Assembly (NCBI GenBank): GCA_002428225.1
Contig: DIUD01000075.1
Location: 10,924 to 49,373 of the forward strand
Direction: 5' to 3'
DNA: 38,450 nucleotides
Source: Roseovarius sp. UBA6167
GTDB lineage: Bacteria; Pseudomonadota; Alphaproteobacteria; Rhodobacterales; Rhodobacteraceae
Within the stretch, counting starts at the first letter, position 1, and each line of letters begins with the position of its first letter. The position numbers and the translations under genes were made by a program. Positions 23,924-32,469 of this stretch are shown piece after piece. Under the pieces are notes generated by a model. The model did no database searches. It saw only the letters and a list, made by a program, of their open reading frames with translations, and was not told the origin of the DNA.

Positions 23924-24115
23924 TCATACCGACGCGGTCGCTGCGGGCAGGGCAATCTCGTATGCTGGCCGCAGCGACCGCGAGATTTCAGAGGCTTCAA
24001 ATGTCGGCACCAGACGCGTTTGCTCGTGCCGAAGACCGTGTTTCATCCCCACTTCCCAGAGCATGACCGCAGCGGTGTGCATATCGCCCGGACCGCAGCG
24101 CCTTGAGAGGATCAT
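23924..24115 (-). CDS. Small open frame of unknown function, possible gene remnant
   Basis: A 63-codon frame 15 bases after the receptor 1 stop, in the same direction. Its ATG 24115 has a GGAGG four bases upstream (GGAGGGGGCATG). The product (MILSRRCGPGDMHTAAVMLW at its start) has no signal, membrane segment or motif I recognise. It may be a genuine small protein of the TRAP operon or the remains of a longer gene lost from the gap. The 24 bases to copy B of the repeat add nothing more. Confidence 0.3.
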   Translation of the reverse strand: MILSRRCGPGDMHTAAVMLWEVGMKHGLRHEQTRLVPTFEASEISRSLRPAYEIALPAATASV

Positions 24116-24130
24116 GCCCCCTCCAGCCCA

Positions 24131-25183
24131 TCAGCCTCCCGCCTTTTTGACCTCCGCGCGGTAAGCGTCGAGCACTTCCTGCGCCGGCTTCCCCTGCTCG
24201 CCAAGGCCTTTCGCCCAATCGGTGGCGACCGTCTCCACGCGTTCTTCCCAAAGGCGAATCTGCTCCTCGGAGAGTTGGATGATCTCAAGACCGTCTTCCT
24301 CGACCATGGTATCGCGGATGACCATGTCGTTTTCGGCCATCCACTTGCACAGGCTCTCTGCCGTCTCAGCGCCAGCCTCCAGGAAGGCTTGCTTTATGTC
24401 CGCCGGGAGCGCCTGGAATATGTCCCTGTTGATGAGGACGGCGGCGTGTGTCGACCCGAGACTCACCCCTTCGGCCGCATGCTTGAAAACCGACTGGAGA
24501 TCGTAGGGCGGCATTCCGGTATAGAAGTACACGGCCCCATCGACGGTGCCGCGGCTAGCGGCCTGATACAACTCGGCAGATGGCATCCGCACTGCCGCCG
24601 CGCCAAGCGCGCGAGTCGTCAGATCCATGGCTGGCCCCGTGGTGCGCAGCTTCAGACCCGCAACATCTTCAAGCGTGTTTACCCGCTTGCTCGCCGTGAT
24701 CACCTTGTAGGTGGGCACGCTGACATTCCAGATTGACAGCACGTTGTTGGGCGCAAAGTCGTGCTCGTCGAGAAGACCGCCTTCCTGCGAGAGCGCGAGA
24801 GACGCCCGACTGCCGGCGCAGATGTCGCTAAACATGCCCGGCAATTCGGCGACACTGGACAGCGGCAGCCTGGCCGCATGATTTGAAACCGGGGTCACGA
24901 CAATCTCGGCCACACCCGTCTCGGCAAGCTCAAGGGTATCCGCGGCCTTGCCAAGTTGCTGCGCAGGATAGACCGTGAAGGAGACCCGCTCGCCCAGGCG
25001 TTCCCTGATCTTTTCCAGCCAGACATCGACGCCATGGACCGAGAGGTAGTGGGTCGAGGGAAAGGGATGAGCGATCTTGAATTCGAGAGCTTCTTGCGCG
25101 GGGGACGGGCCGGCTATGAAAATGGCGGCGCTCGCGGCAATAGCTGCGCTGGCGATCATCGTCCTGCAGGTCGAATGCATCAT
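24131..25183 (-). CDS. TRAP transporter solute-binding protein (DctP family), receptor 1
   Basis: A 350-residue periplasmic receptor. ATG 25183 is preceded by GGGAGG six bases upstream. The signal peptide ends near AGPSPAQ. Family marks are VYPAQQLGKAADTLEL, VAELPGM, the conserved Arg in GLKLRTTG and LYQAASRGTVDGAVYFYTG. It shares PAQQLGK, MPPYDLQSVFK and the GVSLGS turn with receptor 2 at 19320, so the cluster carries two related receptors for one permease pair. First gene of the cluster, with its own upstream region beside the IS256 remnant. Confidence 0.93.
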   Translation of the reverse strand: MMHSTCRTMIASAAIAASAAIFIAGPSPAQEALEFKIAHPFPSTHYLSVHGVDVWLEKIRERLGERVSFTVYPAQQLGKAADTLELAETGVAEIVVTPVSNHAARLPLSSVAELPGMFSDICAGSRASLALSQEGGLLDEHDFAPNNVLSIWNVSVPTYKVITASKRVNTLEDVAGLKLRTTGPAMDLTTRALGAAAVRMPSAELYQAASRGTVDGAVYFYTGMPPYDLQSVFKHAAEGVSLGSTHAAVLINRDIFQALPADIKQAFLEAGAETAESLCKWMAENDMVIRDTMVEEDGLEIIQLSEEQIRLWEERVETVATDWAKGLGEQGKPAQEVLDAYRAEVKKAGG

Positions 25184-25620
25184 GTGTTTCCTCCCAGAAT
25201 ACGTTTCTCTCCAGTCGCGCCGAACGCCCTCCGTCGGACTTTAACAATCCGATCAAACATCCACGGCACCGAAAGACTTTCTCCCTGCCAATTTTCTCGT
25301 TTGTCAGTGCGCGATTGTCAAGCTGCGTTTTGGGTCTGATTGATTGGTGGTCACATCCCGGCCGATTTCGCCTTGCGCGCGGCGAACGCGGCAGGATGCC
25401 GGGTGTGAAGGTGATCTTGTCGCCGCCAGCACCACAATCGCGAAGGCGCGGCACGTTCACCGGCACCGGACCGATGCCGGTCATTACCTCGCGCGCCGCC
25501 AAGTGACCACGGCGCACCGGACGCGCCCGCTCGTCCTCGGCCTTTCCCCGGGAAAGGCGGCCATGCCGCGCGCTCTGGGCGACCCTTGCGCAGAGGAAGC
25601 ATGCGCATTATTGGGCGGAC
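25184..25620. other. Divergent spacer: TRAP promoter, IS256 debris, guaA leader
   Basis: The part next to receptor 1 (25184-25350) must hold the promoter of the TRAP cluster and is AT-richer. About 25355-25550 is occupied by an IS256 transposase fragment. The last 70 bases precede guaA; only a weak GGCGGAC precedes its ATG. No riboswitch-like structure was recognised. Confidence 0.5.
25355..25550 (-). pseudogene. IS256 (mutator-type) transposase fragment, frameshifted
   Basis: From GTG 25517 the minus strand reads [20 protein letters not shown], then VPRLRDCGAGGDKITFTPGI-LP, the well-known region of IS256-type transposases (PAREVxTGIGPVPVKVPRVRDR). Upstream codons (EDERARPV) fit the preceding segment. 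After ILP at 25389 the family continues only in another frame (ARKAKS, usual RRxKSxEEL), so there is a frameshift. The catalytic DDE core is absent. A dead remnant at the border between the TRAP cluster and guaA. Confidence 0.75.
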
Positions 25621-27189
25621 ATGAGCCAGATCATTCATGACCGCCTGTTGATCATCGACTTCGGCAGCCAGGTGACGCAGCTGATCGCCCGTCGCCTGCG
25701 CGAGTTGAACGTCTATTGCGAGATCCACCCCTATCAGAAGGTGGACGACGCGCTGTTGCGCGACATGGCACCGCGCGCGGTGATCTTTTCGGGCGGACCC
25801 GACACCGTGACACGAGAGGCAAGCCCCCGCCCTCCGCGCGCCGTTTACGATCTTGGCGTGCCGATCCTCGGGATATGCTACGGCCAGCAGGTCATGATGC
25901 ACGATCTCGGCGGCAAGGTGGCGGCCGGCGAGCACGCCACCGCCGAGTTCGGTCGCGCCTTCGTGACACCCACCGGGATCGAGAGCGAGCTTCTCGACGG
26001 CTGGTTCAAGGACGGCGCGCGCGAACAGGTCTGGATGAGCCACGGCGATCATGTCTCCGAAATCGCACCCGGTTTCGAGGTGCTGGCCACCTCCCCCGGT
26101 GCCCCCTTCGCCATCATCGCCGACCGCGAGCGCCGCTTTTACGCGGTGCAGTTCCACCCCGAGGTGCATCACACGCCGAACGGCGCGCGGCTTTACGAGA
26201 ATTTCATCCGGCTGGCGGGGTTCAGGGGCGACTGGACCATGGGCGCCTATCGCGAAGAGGCGATCGCGAAAATCCGCGCGCAGGTCGGCGACAAGCGGGT
26301 GATCTGCGGGCTGTCGGGCGGGGTGGACAGCTCGGTCGCCGCCGTGCTGATCCACGAGGCAATCGGCGATCAGCTGACCTGCGTTTTCGTCGATCATGGC
26401 CTCTTGCGGCAAAACGAGGCCGACGAGGTCGTCACGATGTTTCGCGATCATTACAACATCCCGCTCATCCATGCCGATGAGGCAGATCTGTTCCTGGGTG
26501 AGCTTGATGGCGTAAGTGACCCGGAAACAAAGAGAAAGATCATTGGCCGGCTATTCATCGACGTGTTCGGGAAATATGCCGCAGAGATTGAGGGGGCCGA
26601 GTTTCTGGCGCAGGGCACGCTCTACCCGGACGTGATCGAAAGCGTGTCCTTCTCCGGCGGCCCCTCGGTCACCATCAAGTCGCATCACAACGTGGGCGGC
26701 CTGCCCGAAAAGATGGGGCTGAAACTGGTCGAGCCGCTGCGCGAGTTGTTCAAGGACGAGGTGCGCGCATTGGGGCGCGAGCTTGGCCTGCCCGAGAGCT
26801 TCATCGGCCGCCACCCCTTCCCCGGCCCCGGCCTTGCCATCCGCTGCCCCGGCGAGATCACGCGCCACAAGCTCGACATCCTGCGCCGCGCCGACGCGGT
26901 CTATATCGACCAGATCCGCCGCCACGGCCTTTATGACGAGATCTGGCAGGCGTTTGTGGCCATCCTGCCGGTGCGCACCGTCGGCGTGATGGGCGACGGG
27001 CGCACCTATGATTTCGCCTGCGCGCTGCGCGCGGTCACCTCGGTGGACGGGATGACCGCCGATTACTACCCGTTCACCCACGAGTTTCTGGGCGAGACGG
27101 CGACGCGGATCATCAACGAGGTCAAGGGCATCAACCGCGTGACCTATGACATCACCTCCAAACCGCCGGGAACGATCGAATGGGAGTGA
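25621..27189 (+). CDS. guaA: GMP synthase (glutamine-hydrolysing)
   Basis: A 522-residue enzyme converting XMP to GMP with ATP and glutamine. The class I amidotransferase domain (about 8-200) has the nucleophile C86 (GICYGQQ) and H179/E181 (QFHPEVHHT). The ATP pyrophosphatase domain carries the PP-loop SGGVDSS (232-238). The C-terminal dimerisation part ends KPPGTIEWE, the family's usual end. ATG 25621 gives the standard N-terminus ([12 protein letters not shown]). The last ten bases overlap the start of the small monooxygenase-like gene. No frameshift despite the IS remnant just upstream. Confidence 0.97.
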   Translation: MSQIIHDRLLIIDFGSQVTQLIARRLRELNVYCEIHPYQKVDDALLRDMAPRAVIFSGGPDTVTREASPRPPRAVYDLGVPILGICYGQQVMMHDLGGKVAAGEHATAEFGRAFVTPTGIESELLDGWFKDGAREQVWMSHGDHVSEIAPGFEVLATSPGAPFAIIADRERRFYAVQFHPEVHHTPNGARLYENFIRLAGFRGDWTMGAYREEAIAKIRAQVGDKRVICGLSGGVDSSVAAVLIHEAIGDQLTCVFVDHGLLRQNEADEVVTMFRDHYNIPLIHADEADLFLGELDGVSDPETKRKIIGRLFIDVFGKYAAEIEGAEFLAQGTLYPDVIESVSFSGGPSVTIKSHHNVGGLPEKMGLKLVEPLRELFKDEVRALGRELGLPESFIGRHPFPGPGLAIRCPGEITRHKLDILRRADAVYIDQIRRHGLYDEIWQAFVAILPVRTVGVMGDGRTYDFACALRAVTSVDGMTADYYPFTHEFLGETATRIINEVKGINRVTYDITSKPPGTIEWE

Positions 27190-27452
27190 TCCGTCTCACC
27201 GGCACGCTCACCTGCGCGCCCGAAGAAGCGGCAGCCGTGCGCGCCGCCCTGCCCGCGCATATCCGCCTGAGCCGGGCGGAACCGGGCTGTCTGTCGTTCG
27301 ACGTGACCGAAACCGCGCCGGGGATATTCGCCGTCGCCGAGCGCTTTGCCGCCCGCGCCGCCTTTGACGCCCATCAGACCCGCACCCGCGCCAGCGACTG
27401 GTGGCGCGCAACCGGCCACATGACGCGCGAGTTCGACGCGAGCGAGGAATGA
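27180..27452 (+). CDS. Antibiotic-biosynthesis-monooxygenase (ABM) domain protein
   Basis: A 90-residue single ABM-domain protein of the ferredoxin-like dimeric barrel fold. The pattern [20 protein letters not shown] followed by [11 protein letters not shown] (His at the usual position) is typical of YgiN-like putative quinol monooxygenases. True substrate unknown; many members have housekeeping or detoxifying roles. The ATG overlaps the guaA 3' end by ten bases, and the stop overlaps the next ATG (ATGA), so guaA, this gene and the transporter form one unit. Confidence 0.85.
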   Translation: MGVIRLTGTLTCAPEEAAAVRAALPAHIRLSRAEPGCLSFDVTETAPGIFAVAERFAARAAFDAHQTRTRASDWWRATGHMTREFDASEE

Positions 27453-28330
27453 CATCCCCCCTTCCCGCCCCGCAGACCCTGCGCGCCGCGCTCTGGATGC
27501 TGGGGGCGGTGGCGTCGTTTTCCACGATGGCGGTGGCGGGGCGTGCGGTCAGCCTCGATCACGACACGTTCGAGATCATGCTCTACCGCTCCGTCGTGGG
27601 CTTTGTCATCGTGGTGATCGTAGCGCGCGCCACCGGGCATCTCGCGGAGGTGCGCCGCGACCGGCTCGGCCTTCACGTCATCCGCAACCTGTGCCACTTC
27701 ACCGGCCAGAACCTGTGGTTCCTGGCGATCACCCTCATTCCGCTGGCGCAGGTCTTTGCGATCGAATTCACCTCGCCGCTCTGGGTGCTGATGCTCTCGC
27801 CGCTGGTTCTGGGCGAGCGGATTACCCCCATCCGGGTGCTGGCGGCGCTGCTGGGCTTCATCGGCATCCTGCTGGTCACGCGCCCCAGCCCCGAGACGCT
27901 GAGCCTCGGGCAGCTCGCCGCCGTCCTTGCCGCGCTTGGCTTTGCCGGGTCCATTCTGGCCACCAAGCGACTTACCCGCCACGAAAGCCTTACCTCGATC
28001 CTGTTCTGGATGACGCTCATGCAGATCGGGCTTGGCCTGATTTGCGCGGGATATGACGGCGATATTGCCCTGCCCTCCGGCGCTGCCCTGCCCTGGCTCG
28101 TGCTCATCGCGCTCGCGGGTCTGGTGGCGCATCTGTGCCTCACCACCGCGCTCTCGCTCGCGCCCGCCACGGTGGTGGTGCCGGTGGATTTCCTGCGCCT
28201 GCCACTGATCGCCGCCATCGCGTTTGCGCTTTATGGCGAGACGATCGAGCTTTGGGTGATCCTTGGTGCGGCGGTGATCTTCGGCGCGAATTACCTCAAC
28301 CTCTGGTCAGAGACACGCCAGCGGCGCTAA
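27449..28330 (+). CDS. EamA/DMT-family transporter (drug/metabolite exporter type)
   Basis: A 293-residue inner-membrane protein with ten predicted helices formed by two EamA repeats (about 13-140 and 150-285). Marks are GAVASFSTMAVAGRAVSLDH, FTSPLWVLMLSPLVLGERI at the end of repeat 1 and AFALYGETIELWVILGAAVI at the end of repeat 2. ATG 27449 overlaps the preceding stop by four bases; the 16 codons upstream are not family-like. Substrate unknown. Such transporters move amino acids, nucleosides or other metabolites. Confidence 0.9.
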   Translation: MTSPLPAPQTLRAALWMLGAVASFSTMAVAGRAVSLDHDTFEIMLYRSVVGFVIVVIVARATGHLAEVRRDRLGLHVIRNLCHFTGQNLWFLAITLIPLAQVFAIEFTSPLWVLMLSPLVLGERITPIRVLAALLGFIGILLVTRPSPETLSLGQLAAVLAALGFAGSILATKRLTRHESLTSILFWMTLMQIGLGLICAGYDGDIALPSGAALPWLVLIALAGLVAHLCLTTALSLAPATVVVPVDFLRLPLIAAIAFALYGETIELWVILGAAVIFGANYLNLWSETRQRR

Positions 28331-28351
28331 CTCCGACTGGCAGTCACGCCT

Positions 28352-28378
28352 GGAATGTGCTTTTGGGAATGTGCTTTT
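28352..28378. repeat. Short tandem repeat upstream of fadL-like gene
   Basis: GGAATGTGCTTTT occurs at 28352-28364 and again at 28366-28378, one base apart. It lies 100 bases before the fadL-like start codon, inside the 148-base region that should hold its promoter. It could be a duplicated operator or chance slippage. Confidence 0.5.
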
Positions 28379-28478
28379 TACGCAACCCTGACGGTATATG
28401 AAGTTTGTGACCCACGTCGAAGGTTGACCGATTCCGGCGTTGGAATACCCTGTACAGGTCATGACAGGAGGGGGATAA

Positions 28479-29597
28479 ATGAAAAAATACTTGGTGATTG
28501 TTTCCGCGCTTGCCATGACCGCGACCACCGCCAGTGCCGGCGGAATCGAACGGCGGGGCGACCCGTCGGTGATCCTGTTCGAGAAAAGCAGGAACTATGT
28601 CGAGTTTTCCGTGGCCCATGTGGACCCGTCGGTTTCCGGCGAGCCGCTTGCGGGGATCCCCACCGGGCCCACCGGCAACATCCAGCGTAGCTATCGCTCC
28701 TTCGCCGGCGGGTTCAAGACCGACGTTACCGACAGGCTCACGCTTGGGCTGGTGATCGACGAGCCGGTCGGGGTCAAGGTCGATTATCGCACGCCGCCGG
28801 CCTCTCTGGGCGGCGCATTCTTCGGCACCTCGAATGCCGAGATCAGCTCGATCGCGATCACCGCGCTCGCCAAATATCAGACGACCGATCGTTTCAGCGT
28901 TTACGGTGGCTTGCGTTACATGGGCCTTGACGGCAACGTTCTTATCCTGTCGCCTGCCACAACGGGCGATCCACTGGGCGGGCCGGGGCCATATTCCCTG
29001 GACGTGGACAAGGATTATCAGTTGGGTTACCTGTTGGGCGCGGCCTACGAGATCCCCGATATCGCGCTGCGGGTTGCGCTCACCTACGAATCCGAGACCG
29101 AACACGATTTCAAGGACAATACCGGCGCGCCCTTCAAGGTTGAAATTCCCAGGGCGGTCACGCTTCGTGCCCAGACCGGCATTGCCGCAAACACCCTGCT
29201 TTTCGGCTCGATCAGATGGCGCGAATGGACGAAGTTCAAGATTCAGCCGGGTGATTTCTTCGAGTTGGTCCCCGGTTTCGGGGCGGTGAATGTTCCGATC
29301 GCCAGCGAACCCAAGGATATCTGGACCTATGAGCTGGGCATCGGACGCAAGTTCAGCGAGAACTGGAGCGGCGCGTTCATTCTCGGTTACGAAAAGGATC
29401 AGGACGAGCAGGTCGGGAACCTCTCGGGAAAGGACGGCTATATCAGCTACGGCCTGGCCGCAACCTATGAGACCGACAAGATCAGGATAACGACCGGCAT
29501 CCGCTATTTCGATCTTGGCGATGCCGACTCCACGGTCACGGCATTTTCCGACAATAGCGCCCTTGCCGTCGCAACGATGGTCGGCTTCAAGTTCTGA
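28479..29597 (+). CDS. FadL/OmpP1-family outer-membrane protein
   Basis: A 372-residue beta-barrel protein. The signal peptide MKKYLVIVSALAMTATTASA ends at residue 20. The mature part begins GGIERRGDPSVILFEKSRNY, typical of FadL-type proteins, which start with a hatch segment. Repeated amphipathic strands follow, and the chain ends in Phe (VATMVGFKF), the outer-membrane assembly signal. FadL proteins let long-chain fatty acids or other hydrophobic compounds cross the outer membrane. ATG 28479 has a strong AGGAGG site. A terminator follows. Monocistronic by its spacing. Confidence 0.88.
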   Translation: MKKYLVIVSALAMTATTASAGGIERRGDPSVILFEKSRNYVEFSVAHVDPSVSGEPLAGIPTGPTGNIQRSYRSFAGGFKTDVTDRLTLGLVIDEPVGVKVDYRTPPASLGGAFFGTSNAEISSIAITALAKYQTTDRFSVYGGLRYMGLDGNVLILSPATTGDPLGGPGPYSLDVDKDYQLGYLLGAAYEIPDIALRVALTYESETEHDFKDNTGAPFKVEIPRAVTLRAQTGIAANTLLFGSIRWREWTKFKIQPGDFFELVPGFGAVNVPIASEPKDIWTYELGIGRKFSENWSGAFILGYEKDQDEQVGNLSGKDGYISYGLAATYETDKIRITTGIRYFDLGDADSTVTAFSDNSALAVATMVGFKF

Positions 29598-29619
29598 GCC
29601 TGCGTCACCGACAGGGTCG

Positions 29620-29649
29620 AACCGCGCCCCCAGGCCGGGCGGGGTTTTT
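29620..29649 (+). terminator. Rho-independent terminator of fadL-like gene
   Basis: AACCGCGCCC (29620-29629) pairs with GGGCGGGGTT (29637-29646) with one G-G mismatch and a 7-base loop, followed by a T-run to 29649. It starts 22 bases after the stop codon. Confidence 0.75.
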
Positions 29650-29713
29650 CCATGGCCCCTTGCCAAATCCGCGTGAAGACAGCAGGTAAGACGCGCAGGA
29701 CAAGGAGCCGCCG

Positions 29714-30577
29714 ATGATCTACCAGACCGGGCGCGACTGGCACGACGCCCCGCAAAAGCGGGTGCTTTTCTATGGCATGTCGGGGCTGGGCAAGACCCAT
29801 TTATCGCAGATGCTGCGCGATGCGGGCGGCTGGTTTCACTACTCGGTCGATTACCGCATCGGCACGCGCTACATGGGCGAATTCATCACCGACAACGCCA
29901 AGGCCCACGCCATGCAGGTGCCCTTCCTGCGCGATCTTCTGCTGACCGATTCGATCTATATCGGCTCCAACATCACGTTCAACAATCTCTCGCCGGTCTC
30001 GACCTACCTGGGCAAACCGGGCGCGCCCGACAAGGGCGGGATGCCGATGGCCGAATATTGCCGCCGGCAGGAACAGTTCCGCCAGGCCGAAATCAACGCG
30101 CTGATGGACACCGGCTATTTCATCGAGCGCAGCCAGCGGCTCTATGGCTATCCGCATTTCATCTGCGACACGGGCGGCTCGATCTGCGAATGGGTGGATG
30201 GCTGTGACCCCGCCGACCCGATCCTGGCCGAGCTTTCCCGCCACTGCCTGCTGATCTATATCGAAGGCTCCGACGCACATACCGCCGAGCTGATCCGCCG
30301 CTTTGACCGCGCGCCCAAGCCGATGGCCTACCAGCCCGAGTTCCTTGCAGGTGTCTGGGAGGAATATCTGCGCAGGAACAACGTATCAGAGGCCGAAGTT
30401 GATCCCGATGCCTTCATCCGCTGGACCTATGCGCAGGCGCTCGAACATCGCCAGCCGCGATATGAGGCGATGGCCAAATGGGGCGTTCGGATTACCGCCG
30501 ACGAGGTGGCCGAGGCCACCGATGCCGACCGCTTCAAGGCCCTCATCGCCACCGCAATCGACCGCCGCGCCGCCTGA
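29714..30577 (+). CDS. P-loop ATPase-like protein of unknown function, linked to metA
   Basis: A 287-residue soluble protein with a Walker A motif G21-M-S-G-L-G-K-T28 right after VLFY. No classical Walker B is obvious; [11 protein letters not shown] and HCLLIYIEG are hydrophobic strands that could carry it. The start ATG 29714 is preceded by AAGGAG (GACAAGGAGCCGCCG). It precedes metA by 16 bases in the same direction, so both are co-transcribed. I know the same pairing from related Rhodobacterales but no proven function. A nucleotide kinase-like or regulatory role is only a guess. Confidence 0.75.
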   Translation: MIYQTGRDWHDAPQKRVLFYGMSGLGKTHLSQMLRDAGGWFHYSVDYRIGTRYMGEFITDNAKAHAMQVPFLRDLLLTDSIYIGSNITFNNLSPVSTYLGKPGAPDKGGMPMAEYCRRQEQFRQAEINALMDTGYFIERSQRLYGYPHFICDTGGSICEWVDGCDPADPILAELSRHCLLIYIEGSDAHTAELIRRFDRAPKPMAYQPEFLAGVWEEYLRRNNVSEAEVDPDAFIRWTYAQALEHRQPRYEAMAKWGVRITADEVAEATDADRFKALIATAIDRRAA

Positions 30578-30593
30578 GACCGGAGAACCGCCC

Positions 30594-31538
30594 ATGCCCA
30601 TCAAGATCCCCGCCGACCTGCCCGCCTATGACGTTCTGCGGCGCGAGGGCGTGATGGTGATGGATCCCGACCAGGCCGCACGGCAGGACATCCGCCCGCT
30701 GCGCATCGGCCTGTTGAACCTCATGCCCAAGAAGATCCAGACCGAGACCCAGTTCGCGCGACTGATCGGCGCCACGCCCTTGCAGATCGAGTTCGACCTC
30801 ATCCGCATGAGCGAGCACCAGACCAAGAACACCGCCGCCGAACATATGGAGAGCTTTTACCGCCCCTTCTCCGAGGTCGAGGCTTCGGGCGACAAGTATG
30901 ACGGCCTCATCATCACCGGCGCGCCGATCGAGCATCTCGATTTCGACGCCGTGACTTACTGGGACGAGTTGACCCGCGTGTTCACGTGGACGCAGACCCA
31001 TGTCCATTCCACCTTCGGCGTCTGCTGGGGCGGCATGGCGATGATTAACTATTTCCACGGCGTGAAGAAGCACTTGCTGCCCGCCAAGGCGTTCGGCTGT
31101 TTCCGTCACCGCAACATGACCCCCGCCTCGCCCTATCTGCGCGGCTTTTCCGACGATTGCGTGATCCCCGTCAGCCGCTGGACCGAGATGAAGCGCGCCG
31201 AGATCGAGGCGGTGCCGGGGCTGCGCGTGCTTCTGGACAGCAGCGAGGTCGGCCCCTGTCTGGTCGAGGACACGAGCCACCGCGCGCTCTACATCTTCAA
31301 CCATTTCGAATACGACAGCGACACGCTCAAGCAGGAATATGACCGCGACATCGCGGGTGGCACGCCGGTCAATGTGCCCTGCAACTACTACCCCGACGAC
31401 GATCCCGCGCGCGCGCCGCTCAACCGCTGGCGCAGCCACGCGCATCTGCTCTATGGCAACTGGATATCCGAGATTTACCAGACAACCCCCTATGACAGAA
31501 CGAAAATCGGACTGGAAATGATTGATCTGAGGCTGTGA
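30594..31538 (+). CDS. metA: Homoserine O-acyltransferase MetA, acetyl-CoA type predicted
   Basis: A 314-residue enzyme starting methionine synthesis by acylating homoserine. ATG 30594 has GGAG eight bases upstream; the open frame before it belongs to the previous gene read in another frame. Catalytic residues are C144 (FGVCWGGMA), H237 and E239 (FNHFEYD). The specificity position in [10 protein letters not shown] is Glu (E113); Glu there goes with acetyl-CoA use, Gly with succinyl-CoA use, so the product should be O-acetylhomoserine although many pipelines name it succinyltransferase. Co-transcribed with the P-loop gene. Confidence 0.93.
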   Translation: MPIKIPADLPAYDVLRREGVMVMDPDQAARQDIRPLRIGLLNLMPKKIQTETQFARLIGATPLQIEFDLIRMSEHQTKNTAAEHMESFYRPFSEVEASGDKYDGLIITGAPIEHLDFDAVTYWDELTRVFTWTQTHVHSTFGVCWGGMAMINYFHGVKKHLLPAKAFGCFRHRNMTPASPYLRGFSDDCVIPVSRWTEMKRAEIEAVPGLRVLLDSSEVGPCLVEDTSHRALYIFNHFEYDSDTLKQEYDRDIAGGTPVNVPCNYYPDDDPARAPLNRWRSHAHLLYGNWISEIYQTTPYDRTKIGLEMIDLRL

Positions 31539-31599
31539 GCAACGATTGCCTGACCGCGCCAGAACGGCCATACTGCACCCGAAAACCGCGAGGCCGCCC

Positions 31600-32469
31600 A
31601 TGGACCTGCCCTTTGATGGCGCAATCAGCGCCTTTTACGAGACCGAAGCGCCCGAGGCGATCCGCAAGGCCATCGCGCGCGCCGACAAGGGTGACCTGAT
31701 CGACCCCGGCTATCCCTATTCAGAGCGGATGCCGCGCAAGCCCTATGAAAAGGCCATGGACAAGCTCCAGATAGAGCTTGTGAGGATGCAACACTGGGTG
31801 CGCGAGAGCGGCGCGCGCGTGGTCGTGGTGTTCGAGGGGCGCGATGCGGCCGGCAAGGGCAGCACGATCACCCGGCTCACGCGGAACCTCAACCCGCGTG
31901 GCGCGCGCGTCGTGGCCCTGCCCAAGCCATCGGATCAGGAGGCGACGCAATGGTATTTCCAGCGCTATATCGCCCATCTGCCGGCGGCGGGCGAGATCGT
32001 GCTCTTTGACAGGAGCTGGTATAATCGCGGCGTGGTCGAGCCGGTCTTTGGCTTTTGCACCGAGGCGCAGCGCGCGCATTTCTTCGCGCAGGTGCCCGAT
32101 TTCGAGCGCATGATGGTCGATGAGGGGATCCATCTCGTGAAATTCTGGCTCAATGTCGGACGCGCCGAGCAACTCCGCCGCTTTCTCGACCGTGAACGCG
32201 ACCCGCTCAAACAATGGAAGCTGAGCTGGATCGACGTCGAGGGGCTGAAACGCTGGGACGCCTACAGCGCCGCGATCGCCGAAACCCTGACCCTGACCCA
32301 CAACGTCCACGCGCCCTGGACCGTGGTGCGCTCGGACGACAAGCGGCGGGCGCATATTGCGGTCATACGCCACCTGCTGGCCGGGATTGATTATGCGCGC
32401 AAGGATGCCAGCGCCGTCGGGGCCTTTGATCAGGCGATCACGGGCGGGCCGGAAATCTGGAGCCCCTGA
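31600..32469 (+). CDS. ppk2: Polyphosphate kinase 2
   Basis: A 289-residue PPK2 enzyme that transfers phosphate between polyphosphate and nucleotides. The one-domain P-loop fold has Walker A G80-R-D-A-A-G-K-G-S-T and the lid/Walker B region [10 protein letters not shown] (D137, R138). The C-terminal region [20 protein letters not shown] is typical. ATG 31600 ([10 protein letters not shown]) is chosen; an upstream ATG at 31546 lacks a ribosome site. The N-terminal tail of about 45 residues before the fold is usual. Whether it prefers GDP, ADP or other nucleotides cannot be told. Its 3' end overlaps the opposing aroB 3' end by 32 bases. Confidence 0.92.
   Translation: MDLPFDGAISAFYETEAPEAIRKAIARADKGDLIDPGYPYSERMPRKPYEKAMDKLQIELVRMQHWVRESGARVVVVFEGRDAAGKGSTITRLTRNLNPRGARVVALPKPSDQEATQWYFQRYIAHLPAAGEIVLFDRSWYNRGVVEPVFGFCTEAQRAHFFAQVPDFERMMVDEGIHLVKFWLNVGRAEQLRRFLDRERDPLKQWKLSWIDVEGLKRWDAYSAAIAETLTLTHNVHAPWTVVRSDDKRRAHIAVIRHLLAGIDYARKDASAVGAFDQAITGGPEIWSP

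Noticed and set aside
29598..29713. Possible SAM-II riboswitch before the metA unit
   Set aside because: The conserved SAM-II core and pseudoknot pairing could not be found; most of the region is the fadL-like terminator and a ribosome site.
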